This document shows, piece after piece, positions 7,425 through 17,342 of a DNA stretch of 56,256 nucleotides. Every line of letters starts with the position of its first letter. Position 1 is the stretch's first letter. A model generated the notes under the pieces. The model worked only from the letters and a program-made list of their open reading frames with translations, had not been told where the DNA came from and searched no databases. This DNA comes from Paracoccaceae bacterium (GTDB lineage Bacteria; Pseudomonadota; Alphaproteobacteria; Rhodobacterales; Rhodobacteraceae): NCBI GenBank assembly GCA_020832445.1, contig JAFIEO010000060.1, positions 1 to 56,256 of the forward strand, read 5' to 3'. Made by a program: the position numbers and the translations under genes.

Positions 7425-8978
7425 ATGACACAGCGACAAATGAACAAAATTATCAGCCTAACTTATCACGAAATCACAGAAGATCCGCGTGTTTTGAAGC
7501 AGGCACGTGTGCTGCGGAAGGCTGGGTATGACGTGAGCGTCTTCTGCGATTGGCCCGACGAGCTACCGCAACACGACGAAATCGATGGCATTCAGATCAC
7601 TCGGTTTCGTTGCTTTTCACCGGATGGGGTCTCAACCGACTTTTTTGACGACCTCACCTTCCTTGACCAGTCGCGCGGTGAGTTGGCCAAGCGTTATCTT
7701 CCGTATGCGCAATCCTGCGAATACATCAAGCAAGTGGATCGGTTCTTAGAGGGCTTGCTTGGGCCGGATGCGATGCGCCGGTCGCACTCCACCTATTTCA
7801 AAGAAAAGTCTGGCTGGGAGCGAAAACGCAGACTCTTTGAATACCTGTGGTTGAATGTTCGCCTTCAGTTCATTCGTATTCCAATTCCTCCTTCGGCAAT
7901 CATGTCCACTGAGCAGAACTTTGTTAAAAGGTCCCGCCGACTTCAAGAACGAGACAGATACTACAAGACGGAACACCGCCGATACCGCCAACAGTTGTTT
8001 CAGGCTGAGTCTTTGGTTTTTGCTAGTAATTTTCCAGATATTGAATTGGAAGATAAGATCGCTGCGGTACATGCGCACGACATCTACTGCCTACCCACAG
8101 GCGTGATGCTGGCGCAAAAGCTGGGGGTGCCTTTGGTTTACGATGCTCACGAATACGAACCCGCCCGCGCGAGCAAAATGGATCCATATGGATCAAATCT
8201 GCCGGAACTGATTGAAAACGATTGCTTCCCATATATTACTCACTTGATTACCGTATCTGAAGGAATCGGCGATCTTTATGCCAAACGCTTTCAGGGCCCT
8301 CGACCTACTATCGTGATGAATGCTCCAGAAGTGGATATCTCGGATCTGTCGTCAGGCATAATGTTTCGTGAAGGTCTGCAAACTGTGCGGGAGAAAGCGG
8401 GTCTAAGCGAAAACGTGCCCTTAGTTGTGTTTACGGGTGGTATCCAGCGTACTCAACGAGGCATGGACAAAGTCCTTGAGGCTCTACTGTACTTGCCCGA
8501 GGCGCATCTAGTGGCTCTTGGCCCACGTAAGGCCCGCAATGACGAGTGGCTCTTGAATGTGGCGCGTGAAGTTGGCGTCGAGAATCGTGTTCACCTTCTT
8601 CCTCCCGTGGATGCCCGAGACGTGCCTGCGGTCATCAGCACCGCGACTGTTTCTGTGGTGCCGATTCAGGATGCTTCGCTTAGTTATAGATATTGCTTGC
8701 CCAACAAATTATTTGAAGCCGCCTTCGCACAGATTCCAATCTGTGTTTCAGATTTGCCTGAAATGCGTCGGTTTATCGAAGCTACCGGCATTGGACGTAC
8801 TATGGATCAGACTGACCCAAAAGACATTGCCGCAGCACTCAAGGATGTGATCGAGAATCATTCATGCTATAGCATGTCCCAAGAAGCTAAGGAGCGTCTG
8901 GCCAGTGAGTATAGCTGGCATCGGCAAGCCGAAAAACTCTGCCACCTTTATAGCAAAATGCTTGGACCGTCTGGATGA
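7425..8978 (+). CDS. Glycosyltransferase family 4, long form
   Basis: The product is 517 aa, longer than a usual GT4 (350-420), because of an insertion around residues 90-190 rich in basic and aromatic residues between the first strands and VHAHDIYCLPTG. The C-terminal half has VFTGGIQRTQRGMD, HLVALGPRK and the donor-binding KLFEAAFAQIPICVSDLPEMRRF segment of GT-B enzymes. ATG at 7425 has GGAG upstream; an in-frame TTG at 7392 overlaps the preceding stop and is less likely. It follows the wbpE-type gene in the same operon, so it may use the diacetamido-uronic acid as donor (inference). Confidence 0.85.
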   Translation: MTQRQMNKIISLTYHEITEDPRVLKQARVLRKAGYDVSVFCDWPDELPQHDEIDGIQITRFRCFSPDGVSTDFFDDLTFLDQSRGELAKRYLPYAQSCEYIKQVDRFLEGLLGPDAMRRSHSTYFKEKSGWERKRRLFEYLWLNVRLQFIRIPIPPSAIMSTEQNFVKRSRRLQERDRYYKTEHRRYRQQLFQAESLVFASNFPDIELEDKIAAVHAHDIYCLPTGVMLAQKLGVPLVYDAHEYEPARASKMDPYGSNLPELIENDCFPYITHLITVSEGIGDLYAKRFQGPRPTIVMNAPEVDISDLSSGIMFREGLQTVREKAGLSENVPLVVFTGGIQRTQRGMDKVLEALLYLPEAHLVALGPRKARNDEWLLNVAREVGVENRVHLLPPVDARDVPAVISTATVSVVPIQDASLSYRYCLPNKLFEAAFAQIPICVSDLPEMRRFIEATGIGRTMDQTDPKDIAAALKDVIENHSCYSMSQEAKERLASEYSWHRQAEKLCHLYSKMLGPSG

Positions 8979-9013
8979 CGCACCAATATCCGGCATAAAA
9001 GCAAGATAGGGTC

Positions 9014-10342
9014 CTAAGCCGTTAAAACCGTCATTCCGAGACGGCGATAGATACCGCGCGTATCAATCAGCAACGGCGCATGCTGGGCGATAAAATCATA
9101 ATCGAACTCAGAGTGATCAGTGAGCAGTAGAACAGCATCTTGCGCGGCCAGAAATTCGGGAGTAAGTGGTTCTGAAGACAGATCGAACTTGTGTTCGCGC
9201 ATCGTTGGGAAGGTGGGCACATGAGGATCGCTATAGGATAGTTTGCACCCCCAATCTCGAAGATGCTCCATAACGATAACCGAGGGGCTTTCGCGGACAT
9301 CCTCGACGTCGCGTTTATAGGCTACCCCTAACACTAGTATGTTTGCTCCATTTAGCGCCTTCCCGCGTTCAGATAGTGCTCGCACCAGCTTATTTACAAC
9401 ATAGGAAGGCATGTTGGCGTTGATTTCGCCCGCTAATTCGATGAAGCGGGTATGCAGCCCGTATTCACGTGCCTTCCAAGTTAAGTAAAATGGGTCGATT
9501 GGAATACAATGGCCTCCGATACCCGGTCCTGGATAGTACGGGGTAAAGCCAAAGGGCTTGGTTGCAGCTGCGTCAATCACCTCGAAAATATCGAGATCCA
9601 TGGCATCGGCTACGACCTTCATTTCGTTCATTAACCCAATGTTCACAGATCGCTGAATATTTTCCAGCAGTTTGGTCAACTCGGCCGCCTTCGTCGAACT
9701 GACTGGTATCACGGTAGCAATGAAGGCTCCGTAAAGTGCCATGCCTGCTTTGCGGCAGGCCGAGGTGTCACCGCCTACAACCTTAGGGATGGTGTGTGTG
9801 TTGAAATCGGCATTGCCTGGGTCTTCCCTTTCTGGCGAATAGACAAGGAAGAAATCCATGCCGACCGCTAGGCCAGCGCGCTCGACATAGGGTTTAAGGA
9901 TTTCCTCGGTGGTGCCCGGCCAAGTCGTACTTTCCAGCGCCAGCAGCTGACCCTTTTTCAAGTATGGTCCTATAGCAACCATGGTGGATACAACATAGCT
10001 GAGGTCAGGCTCGCGCGTTTTGTCTAGCGGCGTTGGCACGCAGATGATCAACGCATCACATTCTGATGCCCGAGAAAAATCGCTACTGGCCTCGAATCCA
10101 ACCGCCTTAATCTCTTCTAGCTCGGAATTTGGTATGTGGCCTATCGGACTTTGGCATGAGTTCAACTGGCGAATCCGTTCTTCCAAAACGTCAAAGCCAA
10201 GAACCGCAAAACCAGCACGGCCCACGGTTACAGCAAGTGGGATTCCAACATATCCCATGCCGATGATACCTATCTTGGAACGACGCGCTGCGAGCCGGTC
10301 CAAGAACGAAGTCAAAATGGAAGGCGGAGCGTTATCAGACAT
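9014..10342 (-). CDS. wbpA: UDP-N-acetylglucosamine 6-dehydrogenase (WbpA type)
   Basis: The 442-aa enzyme is predicted to oxidise UDP-GlcNAc twice at C6 to UDP-GlcNAcA, the first step of the pathway continued by 4751-7395. The N-terminal NAD site is [14 protein letters not shown] (about 24-36), the central domain has [11 protein letters not shown], and the catalytic cysteine is C279 in [27 protein letters not shown] marks the C-terminal UDP-binding domain. Length and motifs fit the UDP-GlcNAc/UDP-ManNAc dehydrogenase subgroup (WbpA/WecC-like) rather than the UDP-glucose type. It is transcribed against the operon that supplies the later steps, converging with the gene ending at 8978, and diverges from the ABC transporter gene. 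Confidence 0.9.
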   Translation of the reverse strand: MSDNAPPSILTSFLDRLAARRSKIGIIGMGYVGIPLAVTVGRAGFAVLGFDVLEERIRQLNSCQSPIGHIPNSELEEIKAVGFEASSDFSRASECDALIICVPTPLDKTREPDLSYVVSTMVAIGPYLKKGQLLALESTTWPGTTEEILKPYVERAGLAVGMDFFLVYSPEREDPGNADFNTHTIPKVVGGDTSACRKAGMALYGAFIATVIPVSSTKAAELTKLLENIQRSVNIGLMNEMKVVADAMDLDIFEVIDAAATKPFGFTPYYPGPGIGGHCIPIDPFYLTWKAREYGLHTRFIELAGEINANMPSYVVNKLVRALSERGKALNGANILVLGVAYKRDVEDVRESPSVIVMEHLRDWGCKLSYSDPHVPTFPTMREHKFDLSSEPLTPEFLAAQDAVLLLTDHSEFDYDFIAQHAPLLIDTRGIYRRLGMTVLTA

Positions 10343-10634
10343 GGTTACCTATCAACATGCGTTCTACTCATATGCTTCTAGTGCCACAGTCGTGCTGTAG
10401 CAACAGGATAGAACCATTCCATTTTTCTTTGGAGTATTCCAGTGGTAAATGCGAATTGCTTCATTGAAGCTTCTAGCTCGCGTGTATGCTCTGTCGGTTG
10501 CTTATCTTGAATATACCCTAGAACTTCGCTTACAAAGACGCTATTGGTCCCGAACTATCAGGGGCGCAGGCAAAGTGGGCGCCGATCTGAAATCTGTCGA
10601 TGCAAAATGCAACTGCGGGCGCGAAGAACAAAAT
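10343..10634. promoter_or_regulatory. Divergent intergenic region wbpA / ABC transporter
   Basis: These 292 bases separate the divergent wbpA-type gene and the ABC exporter and should hold both promoters. The frame of the exporter stays open to 10449, but the extra 62 residues (MRIASLKLL...) do not resemble the N-terminus of MsbA-like proteins, so I treat them as untranslated. No clear promoter pair can be assigned by eye. Confidence 0.35.
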
Positions 10635-12416
10635 ATGCGTTATATCAAGTCCTTGGCTGAGAAGTTTAACTTTGTTACGGAGGAGCATCGCCTGCTGCTT
10701 CGCTTGCTGCGAGAGCATGTTCCGGAGCACAAGAAGAAGTACTTTGTTGCTATGTCTGCAATGGTTCTCATGGCGTTCACCACTGCTGCTATGGCTTGGC
10801 TCATGGGACAGGTTGTCGACGTGATGTCGGATCCAGATCGGAAAAGCAACATATTCTTTATCTCTGTTGCGATTTTTGTAATTTTTTTAGCAAAAGGATT
10901 TTCTTCATTCGTCCAGGTTACGTTTCTAGCCCGGGCTGGGAATAGAATTGTTGCAGATAAACAGATTCAGGTATTTAATCACATGGTTCACCAAAGCGCT
11001 GATTATATCGGGAGTATTAGTTCCTCTGATCTCGTGTTGAAGGTTGCCAATAGTGTTAAAAGGGCAAGGTCTGTAATTGATATTATCGTGACTAGCTTCG
11101 TTCGCGATCTGTTGACGTTGATTGGCTTGATTGCGCTTATGTTTTATCAGCAACCAGTGCTTTCACTTGTGACGCTAATCGTTGGGCCTATAATATTGTT
11201 ATCTTTACGCAATATTCTTGGGAGAGTTAAGCTTATAATGGAGCAAGAGATGGCTGGCATGGGCTCCATTATAAAGGTCATTCAAGAAACCTCTTTAGGC
11301 ATGCGAGTCATTAAAGCGTTTGCGCTAGAAGACCGGCTTTTAGATCGGATGACTTTTGCTGCACGCAAGGTAGAGAGACGATCGAACAAAATCAAAGCAC
11401 TTGAAGCGGCGACAGATCCATTAGTTGATACGGTTGCTGGCTTCGCAATAGCTGGAGTCATTCTCATTGGATCCATAGGGATTTTGGGTGAATCCGATGC
11501 TACTCCAGGTCAGTTGATAACATTCGTAACCGCATTTCTTTTGTCATATGAGCCAGCAAAACGCCTGTCTAGAATGCGTGTGGGTCTTGAAACCGGTATG
11601 ATTGGCGTGAGAATGATGTATCAAGTACTGGATCATCCCATAACATTGGTTGAACCAGAATCTCCAAAGGTGGCACCCGAGGCGCCCATTGAGGTCAAGC
11701 TTGAAAATGTTGTGTTTGGTTATAATTCTGCCACTCGAATAATTGATGATATCAGCCATACGTTTCATGCAGGAAAGGTAACTGCACTTGTTGGGCCATC
11801 TGGGGGGGGGAAAAGTACGATCCTAAATTTGCTACTACGACTTCATGACCCTAGTGAAGGTCAGATTTTGGTAAACGGAATTGATTTAAAAGACCTTAAA
11901 TTTGCGGATTTACGAAAGCTTATCTCGTTTGTTGGTCAGGACACATTCCTTTTTGATGAAACAATTAAAGAGAATATTAGGATGGTGCGTGCAGGAGCAA
12001 CTGATGAGGAAGTTGTAAATGCAGCAAAGATAGCGAACGCCCATGAATTTATTGAGAAGTATCAGAACGGGTACGATACAATGATTGGGGAGAATGGAAG
12101 AAACCTTTCCGGAGGTCAGCGACAGAGACTTTCCATTGCACGTGCAATCCTAAAAAACGCCCCAGTGCTTTTGCTGGATGAAGCAACCAGTGCCCTTGAT
12201 AGTCACTCAGAGCGGCACATTCAGGAGGCAATTGAAGTCGTAACGAAAGGTACTACCATGATTGTAGTAGCGCATCGTCTTTCTACGGTGCTAAAGGCTG
12301 ATAAAATTTGTTATGTTGAAGAAGGCAAAATCATCGAAAGTGGAACATTGAGTGAGCTTTTGGAAAAAAATGAGAAATTCGCGCGGCTATACGAGACGCA
12401 GTTTAACGTTGATTAG
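10635..12416 (+). CDS. MsbA-like ABC exporter (fused membrane and ATPase domains)
   Basis: This 593-aa half-transporter likely works as a homodimer that flips a lipid-linked glycan or lipid across the inner membrane. The N-terminal half has about six hydrophobic segments (for example FFISVAIFVIFLAKG and LLTLIGLIALMFY). The ATPase half carries Walker A GPSGGGKST, a Q-loop (SFVGQDTFLF), signature LSGGQRQRLSIARA, Walker B PVLLLDEATSALD and the H-loop VAHRLST. It is one of the AT-richest genes of the cluster. The start at 10635 gives the usual family length (about 580-600). No other transporter, flippase or polymerase is visible in the window, so it may be the exporter for this locus, but substrate is inference. 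Confidence 0.9.
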   Translation: MRYIKSLAEKFNFVTEEHRLLLRLLREHVPEHKKKYFVAMSAMVLMAFTTAAMAWLMGQVVDVMSDPDRKSNIFFISVAIFVIFLAKGFSSFVQVTFLARAGNRIVADKQIQVFNHMVHQSADYIGSISSSDLVLKVANSVKRARSVIDIIVTSFVRDLLTLIGLIALMFYQQPVLSLVTLIVGPIILLSLRNILGRVKLIMEQEMAGMGSIIKVIQETSLGMRVIKAFALEDRLLDRMTFAARKVERRSNKIKALEAATDPLVDTVAGFAIAGVILIGSIGILGESDATPGQLITFVTAFLLSYEPAKRLSRMRVGLETGMIGVRMMYQVLDHPITLVEPESPKVAPEAPIEVKLENVVFGYNSATRIIDDISHTFHAGKVTALVGPSGGGKSTILNLLLRLHDPSEGQILVNGIDLKDLKFADLRKLISFVGQDTFLFDETIKENIRMVRAGATDEEVVNAAKIANAHEFIEKYQNGYDTMIGENGRNLSGGQRQRLSIARAILKNAPVLLLDEATSALDSHSERHIQEAIEVVTKGTTMIVVAHRLSTVLKADKICYVEEGKIIESGTLSELLEKNEKFARLYETQFNVD

Positions 12417-12598
12417 CGAAAGTTGATAATGGAGTTACAGTTATAGCAGTTGGGAAGAATTGCTTCGAAGGAATATCATGTACTGCCAATTTGAAGAGGA
12501 CATGAGGTGACGGCATTGACATCGCCATGACCAGAAGAACACAAAAACTGAGAAGGTTAGATCTCGGTGAATTAAACGACTTGGTCAAACTAATACAA

Positions 12599-13873
12599 TT
12601 AGGGGCGCGGTAGGGGTATTATTGTGTCGTCAGGCAGACCCAAGGCATCCGGCCCTGACATTGCAACGAGATTGTCAACCAATTCATCCCGCTGATCTAA
12701 GGTCATACCATACCCTCCCCAAAAACGTTTCTGCTTCGGGTCGATCTGCCACTCTTTCGGCACACCTTCGATCGCAAGACGCAGGAAGTTCCTCGCCACT
12801 TGTTCTGGTCGCCACCGTTCAGATACAAACGCGTGCGCAGCTCTGCCTATTTCATGCCGTTCGGCATTGTGGTCCAATGCCCATTTAACACAGTCATAAA
12901 GTTCGTCCGGTTCTCCAATGATCGTTGGCGGCCAGTCCTCCGCCGGAACGATACTTTGAAGAGCCTTGAGATCATAACCGCAGACAACAGTCGGGCAGCT
13001 CTGTCCAGCAGCCTCAGTCGCCAGATGAGCCATCGGTGTATCGGAAAAGACTTGATCTATAAGCAGATCAGCATTTCGCAACGTTGCCAAAACCTGCGAG
13101 TTGGGCACATTAATCAATAACTGTAGGTCAATTTTGTAGCCCTCAGATCGCAGCTTCGTGATCACTGCCTTAATCTTTTCAGTGCCTTTGGTCTCGGGGT
13201 TAGAAGGAGCGTGTACGATCTGGAAAGCGTCTGATTTCCGTTCAACTTCTTGCTGCTGTTTCGGCTTGATGTGAGTTGTCGGAATACCCACTGACAGATA
13301 TTGCGCATATGACCTATTTTGAAGTGGTGCCATCGGTGGATGGCTGACGATTGCATCCGCGTATTTCTCGATTTCTCGGAGCCAAGACAGTTTTCTGGCT
13401 CCTTGTTTCAAAAGCTCTTCGGGCTCTTTGTCGGTAAAGCTGCCATTGAGCCAAACAGGTCTCACATCAGAGCCATGAAAAACACAAATTACAGTTTTCC
13501 CGAGCGCTTTAAGGCGCTTAAGATCCCGAAGGCGGGGGCCGCCCTTGAGCATACCATCAAGCGAGGTCATGAAACCAAATATAAACACATCGTGCTGACG
13601 GATTATACGACGCCTCAGCCACTCTTCAAGAATCGGAACAAACATAAGATCAGGCCTGGTTCGGCGCGATTTCTTGGGTGCTGCTCGAAATCGCGCAGAG
13701 AGTTTCTGTAACCAACGCTCGGAGAAGGTTCCGCTACTATAGCCAAACTTGTGAGGTTTTTGAAAATAACATGATACAGGTAACCCAAGTTCAGAGAAAC
13801 CCTTATATAAGCCAGCATAGTATCCTGCTATTTCTGTGGTGCCTAGAAAAATCCGTGGCCTATCGACATTCAT
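12599..13873 (-). CDS. GT-B-fold glycosyltransferase-like protein
   Basis: This 424-aa protein has the two-domain layout of GT4-like enzymes. Its N-terminal domain starts RIFLGTTEIAGYYAGLYKGF, resembling the glycine-containing acceptor loop; VICVFHGSDVRP follows the middle of that domain. In the C-terminal domain FQIVHAPSNPETKGT is followed by DLLIDQVFSDTPMAHLATEAAGQSCPTVVCGYDL, which matches the donor-site region where GT4 enzymes have E-x7-E, here in altered form. Divergence makes the exact family uncertain. It overlaps the upstream acyltransferase by four bases (ATGA at 13873-13870) and ends the minus-strand operon 16515-12599. Confidence 0.75.
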   Translation of the reverse strand: MNVDRPRIFLGTTEIAGYYAGLYKGFSELGLPVSCYFQKPHKFGYSSGTFSERWLQKLSARFRAAPKKSRRTRPDLMFVPILEEWLRRRIIRQHDVFIFGFMTSLDGMLKGGPRLRDLKRLKALGKTVICVFHGSDVRPVWLNGSFTDKEPEELLKQGARKLSWLREIEKYADAIVSHPPMAPLQNRSYAQYLSVGIPTTHIKPKQQQEVERKSDAFQIVHAPSNPETKGTEKIKAVITKLRSEGYKIDLQLLINVPNSQVLATLRNADLLIDQVFSDTPMAHLATEAAGQSCPTVVCGYDLKALQSIVPAEDWPPTIIGEPDELYDCVKWALDHNAERHEIGRAAHAFVSERWRPEQVARNFLRLAIEGVPKEWQIDPKQKRFWGGYGMTLDQRDELVDNLVAMSGPDALGLPDDTIIPLPRP

Positions 13874-14406
13874 GGATTTAAACTCTTCTCATCTTTTTGC
13901 TTGGACTGCGCTGGGGTGCCATAGGCTATGCTCCCGTCCGGCACGTCTTTCAACACCAGGCTCATAGCTCCAATAACACAGCCCGAACCGATCCTTACTC
14001 CTTTGGCAATCACCGAATTAGGACCAACATAGCTGCTAGCACCGATGACAACCGGCGACTTCGAAATATCTTTTGTGCCTCCGCTTATGCATCTATCAAC
14101 ACTATCGTGGGAATAGATTTGAACACCAGCTGAGATGTTGCAATTGTCTCCGATTGTCAGTCCACCGCTGGCATCTAAGACTACGTTCGGACCGATCCAA
14201 ACATTTTTTCCAACTGATGGCTCACCCAAAATTACAACATTGTCATAGACCGACGATCCCTCACCAAAACCAAGCTGTCGCGCTTTTTCCCAGCGATCCA
14301 CGATGTAATCGCCAAAAGGCAGAGTCCGGATATGTTGTTCCTGTTTCTCTTCACGTGCGCGAGAAAAGAACTGACTCAGCAGAGATCGCAGATCGTCAAG
14401 ATGCAT
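13870..14406 (-). CDS. Hexapeptide-repeat O- or N-acyltransferase
   Basis: This 178-aa protein has an N-terminal helical part (about 1-50) followed by left-handed beta-helix repeats (I/V-G-x-x-x-x): GKNVWIGPNVVLDASGG, TIGDNCNISAGV, PVVIGASSYVGPNSVIAKG, RIGSGCVIGAMSLVLKDVP. The catalytic-type histidine lies in IYSHDSVDR. The enzyme probably acetylates a sugar, most likely the amino sugar made by the adjacent DegT aminotransferase (inference from adjacency). ATG at 14406 is preferred; it overlaps the upstream stop by 11 bases. Confidence 0.85.
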   Translation of the reverse strand: MHLDDLRSLLSQFFSRAREEKQEQHIRTLPFGDYIVDRWEKARQLGFGEGSSVYDNVVILGEPSVGKNVWIGPNVVLDASGGLTIGDNCNISAGVQIYSHDSVDRCISGGTKDISKSPVVIGASSYVGPNSVIAKGVRIGSGCVIGAMSLVLKDVPDGSIAYGTPAQSKQKDEKSLNP

Positions 14407-15523
14407 CTTCGAGGCACCGCGCAAGTGTGCTGGTCACACGGTCTATATCTACAGGGTGCATAGTTTCGCAAAGAGGCAGTGCTAGCCCTTGCTTTGCAAG
14501 TCGCTGCGCCACTGATTCATCCAATGTCGCGCGATATGCACGATGTGTCTGGGTGTCGCCAAGGCATTGTGCCCCGAGGTTCGTCTCAATTCCTTGTTCT
14601 CCCATCGCGACAATAATAGACCTTTGATCAAAACGCCTATCCAACACGATCATGAAGGTTTGCCAGCTTTGACCGTCTACAAGAGCCGGAAGAGTGAGAT
14701 AACCCTTTTGCTCCAAGGGTGCGAGGGCATAGAGATAGCGCTCCACCAATTGGCGACGGCTCTCGATCCAGCCCGGAAGATGCGGCAGTTGACTTAGCCC
14801 AAGTGCCGACTGAAAGTCAGTTAATCGGAAATTCAATGCTGCTTCGACAAATGCAACACCACCTTCAGCAGGTTGCATACCGTGGTTACGATGAACGCGA
14901 AAACGATCAGCAAGAACAGGATCGTCCGTTACCAGGGCGCCACCCTCTCCAGTGGTCAGGGTCTTGCGAGGATGAAAAGAAAAACAAGCTACGTCCGAAC
15001 CTTTTCCGACCATCCCAAACGATGTTCGAGCCCCCAGCGCACACGCAGCATCTTCCACTAGTTTCAAACAATACTTGTCTGATAAAGCCCTAAAACCCAA
15101 CATATCACAAGGCGTTCCAAATTCATGCACCAGCAAAATCGCCGCCAGCTTTGCTCCGGAGCTAAATGCATTAATTGCTGCCTCCGCTGCCGCGGGCGTC
15201 ATGCAATAGGTTTTAGGATCCACATCAACTAAGACAGGTGTTGCACCAACCATAACGACAGCATTTGCTGTAGCTGGAAACGTAAAATCCGGCACAAGAA
15301 CCGCATCGCCTGGTCCTATCCCCAAACCGCGCAGCGCCAAATAAATCGCCGCCGTTCCAGACGAGACTACCACGGCATGAGAAGTCCCAACAAAGGCTGC
15401 TATTGCCGCCTCAAATTCACGGCCAACAGCGCCATGCACTAGGTTCCCCGACCGTAGCACCTCGGCCACCTTGGAGATGGCCGTCTCGTCAATATTCGGG
15501 CGAGAAAGCTTTAGTTGAGTCAC
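14396..15523 (-). CDS. DegT/DnrJ/EryC1-family sugar aminotransferase
   Basis: This 375-aa PLP enzyme has [20 protein letters not shown] near the N-terminus and [18 protein letters not shown]. It carries [10 protein letters not shown], with the conserved aspartate contacting the PLP nitrogen, and [18 protein letters not shown], with the PLP lysine. It is distinct from the WbpE-type enzyme at 6274 and probably acts on a different keto sugar. Overlaps on both sides (epimerase stop at 15520, acyltransferase start at 14406) show an operon epimerase-aminotransferase-acyltransferase-glycosyltransferase. That order suggests synthesis and transfer of a second N-acylated amino sugar, which is inference. 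Confidence 0.88.
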   Translation of the reverse strand: MTQLKLSRPNIDETAISKVAEVLRSGNLVHGAVGREFEAAIAAFVGTSHAVVVSSGTAAIYLALRGLGIGPGDAVLVPDFTFPATANAVVMVGATPVLVDVDPKTYCMTPAAAEAAINAFSSGAKLAAILLVHEFGTPCDMLGFRALSDKYCLKLVEDAACALGARTSFGMVGKGSDVACFSFHPRKTLTTGEGGALVTDDPVLADRFRVHRNHGMQPAEGGVAFVEAALNFRLTDFQSALGLSQLPHLPGWIESRRQLVERYLYALAPLEQKGYLTLPALVDGQSWQTFMIVLDRRFDQRSIIVAMGEQGIETNLGAQCLGDTQTHRAYRATLDESVAQRLAKQGLALPLCETMHPVDIDRVTSTLARCLEDAS

Positions 15524-16515
15524 TCACGAAATACCTTTTGCATGGTTGGTAGGGCCTCACTGTTTTGTCGTATCCACTCAGCTGTACGTCGAAGACCCTC
15601 ATCTAAATCGACCTTGGCTTCGAACTCAATGACGTCTCGCGCTTTATCTACCTTGGGTATCCTCAGTTCAATATCGGCCGAAAGTGGCGGCTTAAAAACT
15701 ATCTTTGATTTACTATTCAATACGCGGATCACCGACTCTGCTAGACCATGGATTGTTGAAACGGCGCGTGCATTTCCAATGTTAAAGCTTTGCCCCACTG
15801 CGTCAGGATGAGACAGCGCAGCCATGATGCCAGCCACCATGTCGTCAACATAGCACCAAGCACGAATTTGGCTGCCGTCGCCAAAAATAAATAGATCTTC
15901 GTTAGCCAGCGCCTTGCGTATGAAAATTGTCATCGCGCCTTCGCCGGTTTGGCCCGGGCCATAAACGTTAAAGGGGCGGACGATCACAGTCGGCAGCTCA
16001 TACTGCTTGTGATAGGCATGACACAGATGCTCACTCGCTAGCTTGCTCACAGCATAGGTCCAGCGAGCTTCACCCACGGCCCCTGTAATTGCATGATCCC
16101 CTTCACCGACATTGTAAGCGCGAGAACCAAAAATTTCGGATGTTGAAAACTCCACAAAGCGCTCAACGCTTCCGGTTGCATGCGCTGCTGCGAGGGCATT
16201 GGCGCTACCTAACATGTTGACGCGCATGGTTGCGACCGGGTTTTCGAGCGTTGTGTTGATACCAGCGATGGCTGCCGCATGCACGATGATCTGAGCCCCT
16301 TCGCAAGCGACGGCCAGCGCATCGGCGTCGAGAATATCACCCCTGACGATGCGTACATTGTCATGATGCGCGAGCCGAGTGCTGGTTATGGTGTCGCGCG
16401 CGAAATTATCAAAAATTACGATTTCGTTTGTGTCGGCAAGCACATCCGCCAACGTCGACCCAATAAAACCAGCTCCACCGGTAATTACGACGCGCTTTCC
16501 ATTGATTTTGGGCAT
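15520..16515 (-). CDS. NAD-dependent nucleotide-sugar epimerase/dehydratase (extended SDR)
   Basis: The 331-aa protein has the extended SDR Rossmann motif [17 protein letters not shown], the aspartate strand [10 protein letters not shown], the HAAAIAG strand, and the catalytic set S-T (EFSTSEIFG) with YAVSK. The substrate region has [16 protein letters not shown] and AWCYVDDMV. Family members act as 4-epimerases, 4,6-dehydratases or decarboxylases on nucleotide sugars; the exact reaction is not readable, although feeding a keto sugar to the aminotransferase next door would make sense. Starts at 16515, 16539 and 16557 are all possible; 16515 sits just before the first strand. It is the first gene of the minus-strand operon. 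Confidence 0.85.
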   Translation of the reverse strand: MPKINGKRVVITGGAGFIGSTLADVLADTNEIVIFDNFARDTITSTRLAHHDNVRIVRGDILDADALAVACEGAQIIVHAAAIAGINTTLENPVATMRVNMLGSANALAAAHATGSVERFVEFSTSEIFGSRAYNVGEGDHAITGAVGEARWTYAVSKLASEHLCHAYHKQYELPTVIVRPFNVYGPGQTGEGAMTIFIRKALANEDLFIFGDGSQIRAWCYVDDMVAGIMAALSHPDAVGQSFNIGNARAVSTIHGLAESVIRVLNSKSKIVFKPPLSADIELRIPKVDKARDVIEFEAKVDLDEGLRRTAEWIRQNSEALPTMQKVFRE

Positions 16516-16949
16516 CTTTTCGCTTTCACTTATTTGCATTATAGTTTGTGCGGCCACAGGCTAAAGAAAACTCCAACCTCGAAACGGTCCAACATACAGG
16601 GAAATCGGATTGACCTACCTTTCGATGATATCTCATTCATGATGAGAGTACGTGGGTTTAATCGCTGCGTGATTGACACAAATCTCCATTCGCCCGTAGT
16701 GCTGATAGAAGAGCTCATATGAAAGTAATTAATGTGCTGATCAAATCAAATATGAACCACCCCGTGAGACCCAAAAAGGACAATTCTCCCAAAGGACTTT
16801 GTTCTCCAAGTTGACCGACTCACTTAACCTGAAGTTAGGTCAGTTTCTACCAAGACACACTTACATAAGTATCACATGAGTTCAATAGCTTTGCTGAAGC
16901 AACCAAGTCCATAATGGATGATCCGCTCGTCGACACCTACGCTCTACGA
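16516..16949. other. Junction between glycan locus and prophage; no gene recognised
   Basis: About 430 AT-rich bases hold no recognisable gene. A 31-codon frame starts at 16719 (MKVINVLIKSNMNH...) and stops at 16814 with no known match. The promoter of the minus-strand epimerase operon must lie at the left of this stretch, and the left end of the phage DNA at its right. I looked for a copy of the tRNA-Met 3' end (GGAGGAGGGACTTGAACCCC) expected at an attachment site and did not see one. Confidence 0.5.
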
Positions 16950-17342
16950 TTAGGCCCACCTTTTCAATGCCAATGCTCCTGCATCGCCGAGTATAATCGC
17001 CGGAATCAGCACCAGTGCGGCATCCCAGAACCGCGGCGGGATATCGTCGATCGACCACGCTAGCCCGAATAGCGGGTTGATGATCGACACGCCAAACACG
17101 GCTGCCCACCACAATCCGAAGGGCACGACAATCAGCAGCCTACCGATACGTGTGGCGGAGAAACGGTCGGATGATTCCGCCAGCGCGACATCGCGCGCGG
17201 CCTCCAGCCGTGCGATTTCCTGTTCAGCGGCAATCCGATCGGTGTTGTTCTGGGCCGCCAGCCGCTGGCGATGGGCTTCCAGCAGCGGCGCGGTGAATTG
17301 CTGCACCACGCCGCCGGTGAGGATTGAAACCAGCCACTTCAC
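16950..17342 (-). CDS. Phage membrane protein, holin-like (distal lysis gene)
   Basis: This 130-aa protein has an N-terminal hydrophobic start (MKWLVSILTGGVV), an amphipathic helical stretch (about 15-60, coiled-coil-like with HRQRLAAQNN and EQEIARLEAARD), and two membrane segments (LLIVVPFGLWWAAVFGVSII and AALVLIPAIILGDAGALAL). This fits the 3TM-type holin-like proteins of Rhodobacteraceae phages. It overlaps the 73-aa membrane gene by four bases (ATGA), so both are co-translated after the endolysin. Assignment as holin is from position and topology, not from a diagnostic motif. Confidence 0.65.
   Translation of the reverse strand: MKWLVSILTGGVVQQFTAPLLEAHRQRLAAQNNTDRIAAEQEIARLEAARDVALAESSDRFSATRIGRLLIVVPFGLWWAAVFGVSIINPLFGLAWSIDDIPPRFWDAALVLIPAIILGDAGALALKRWA

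Noticed and set aside
10449-10634. 62-residue N-terminal extension of the ABC exporter
   Set aside because: It does not match MsbA-like N-termini and the start at 10635 gives family length.
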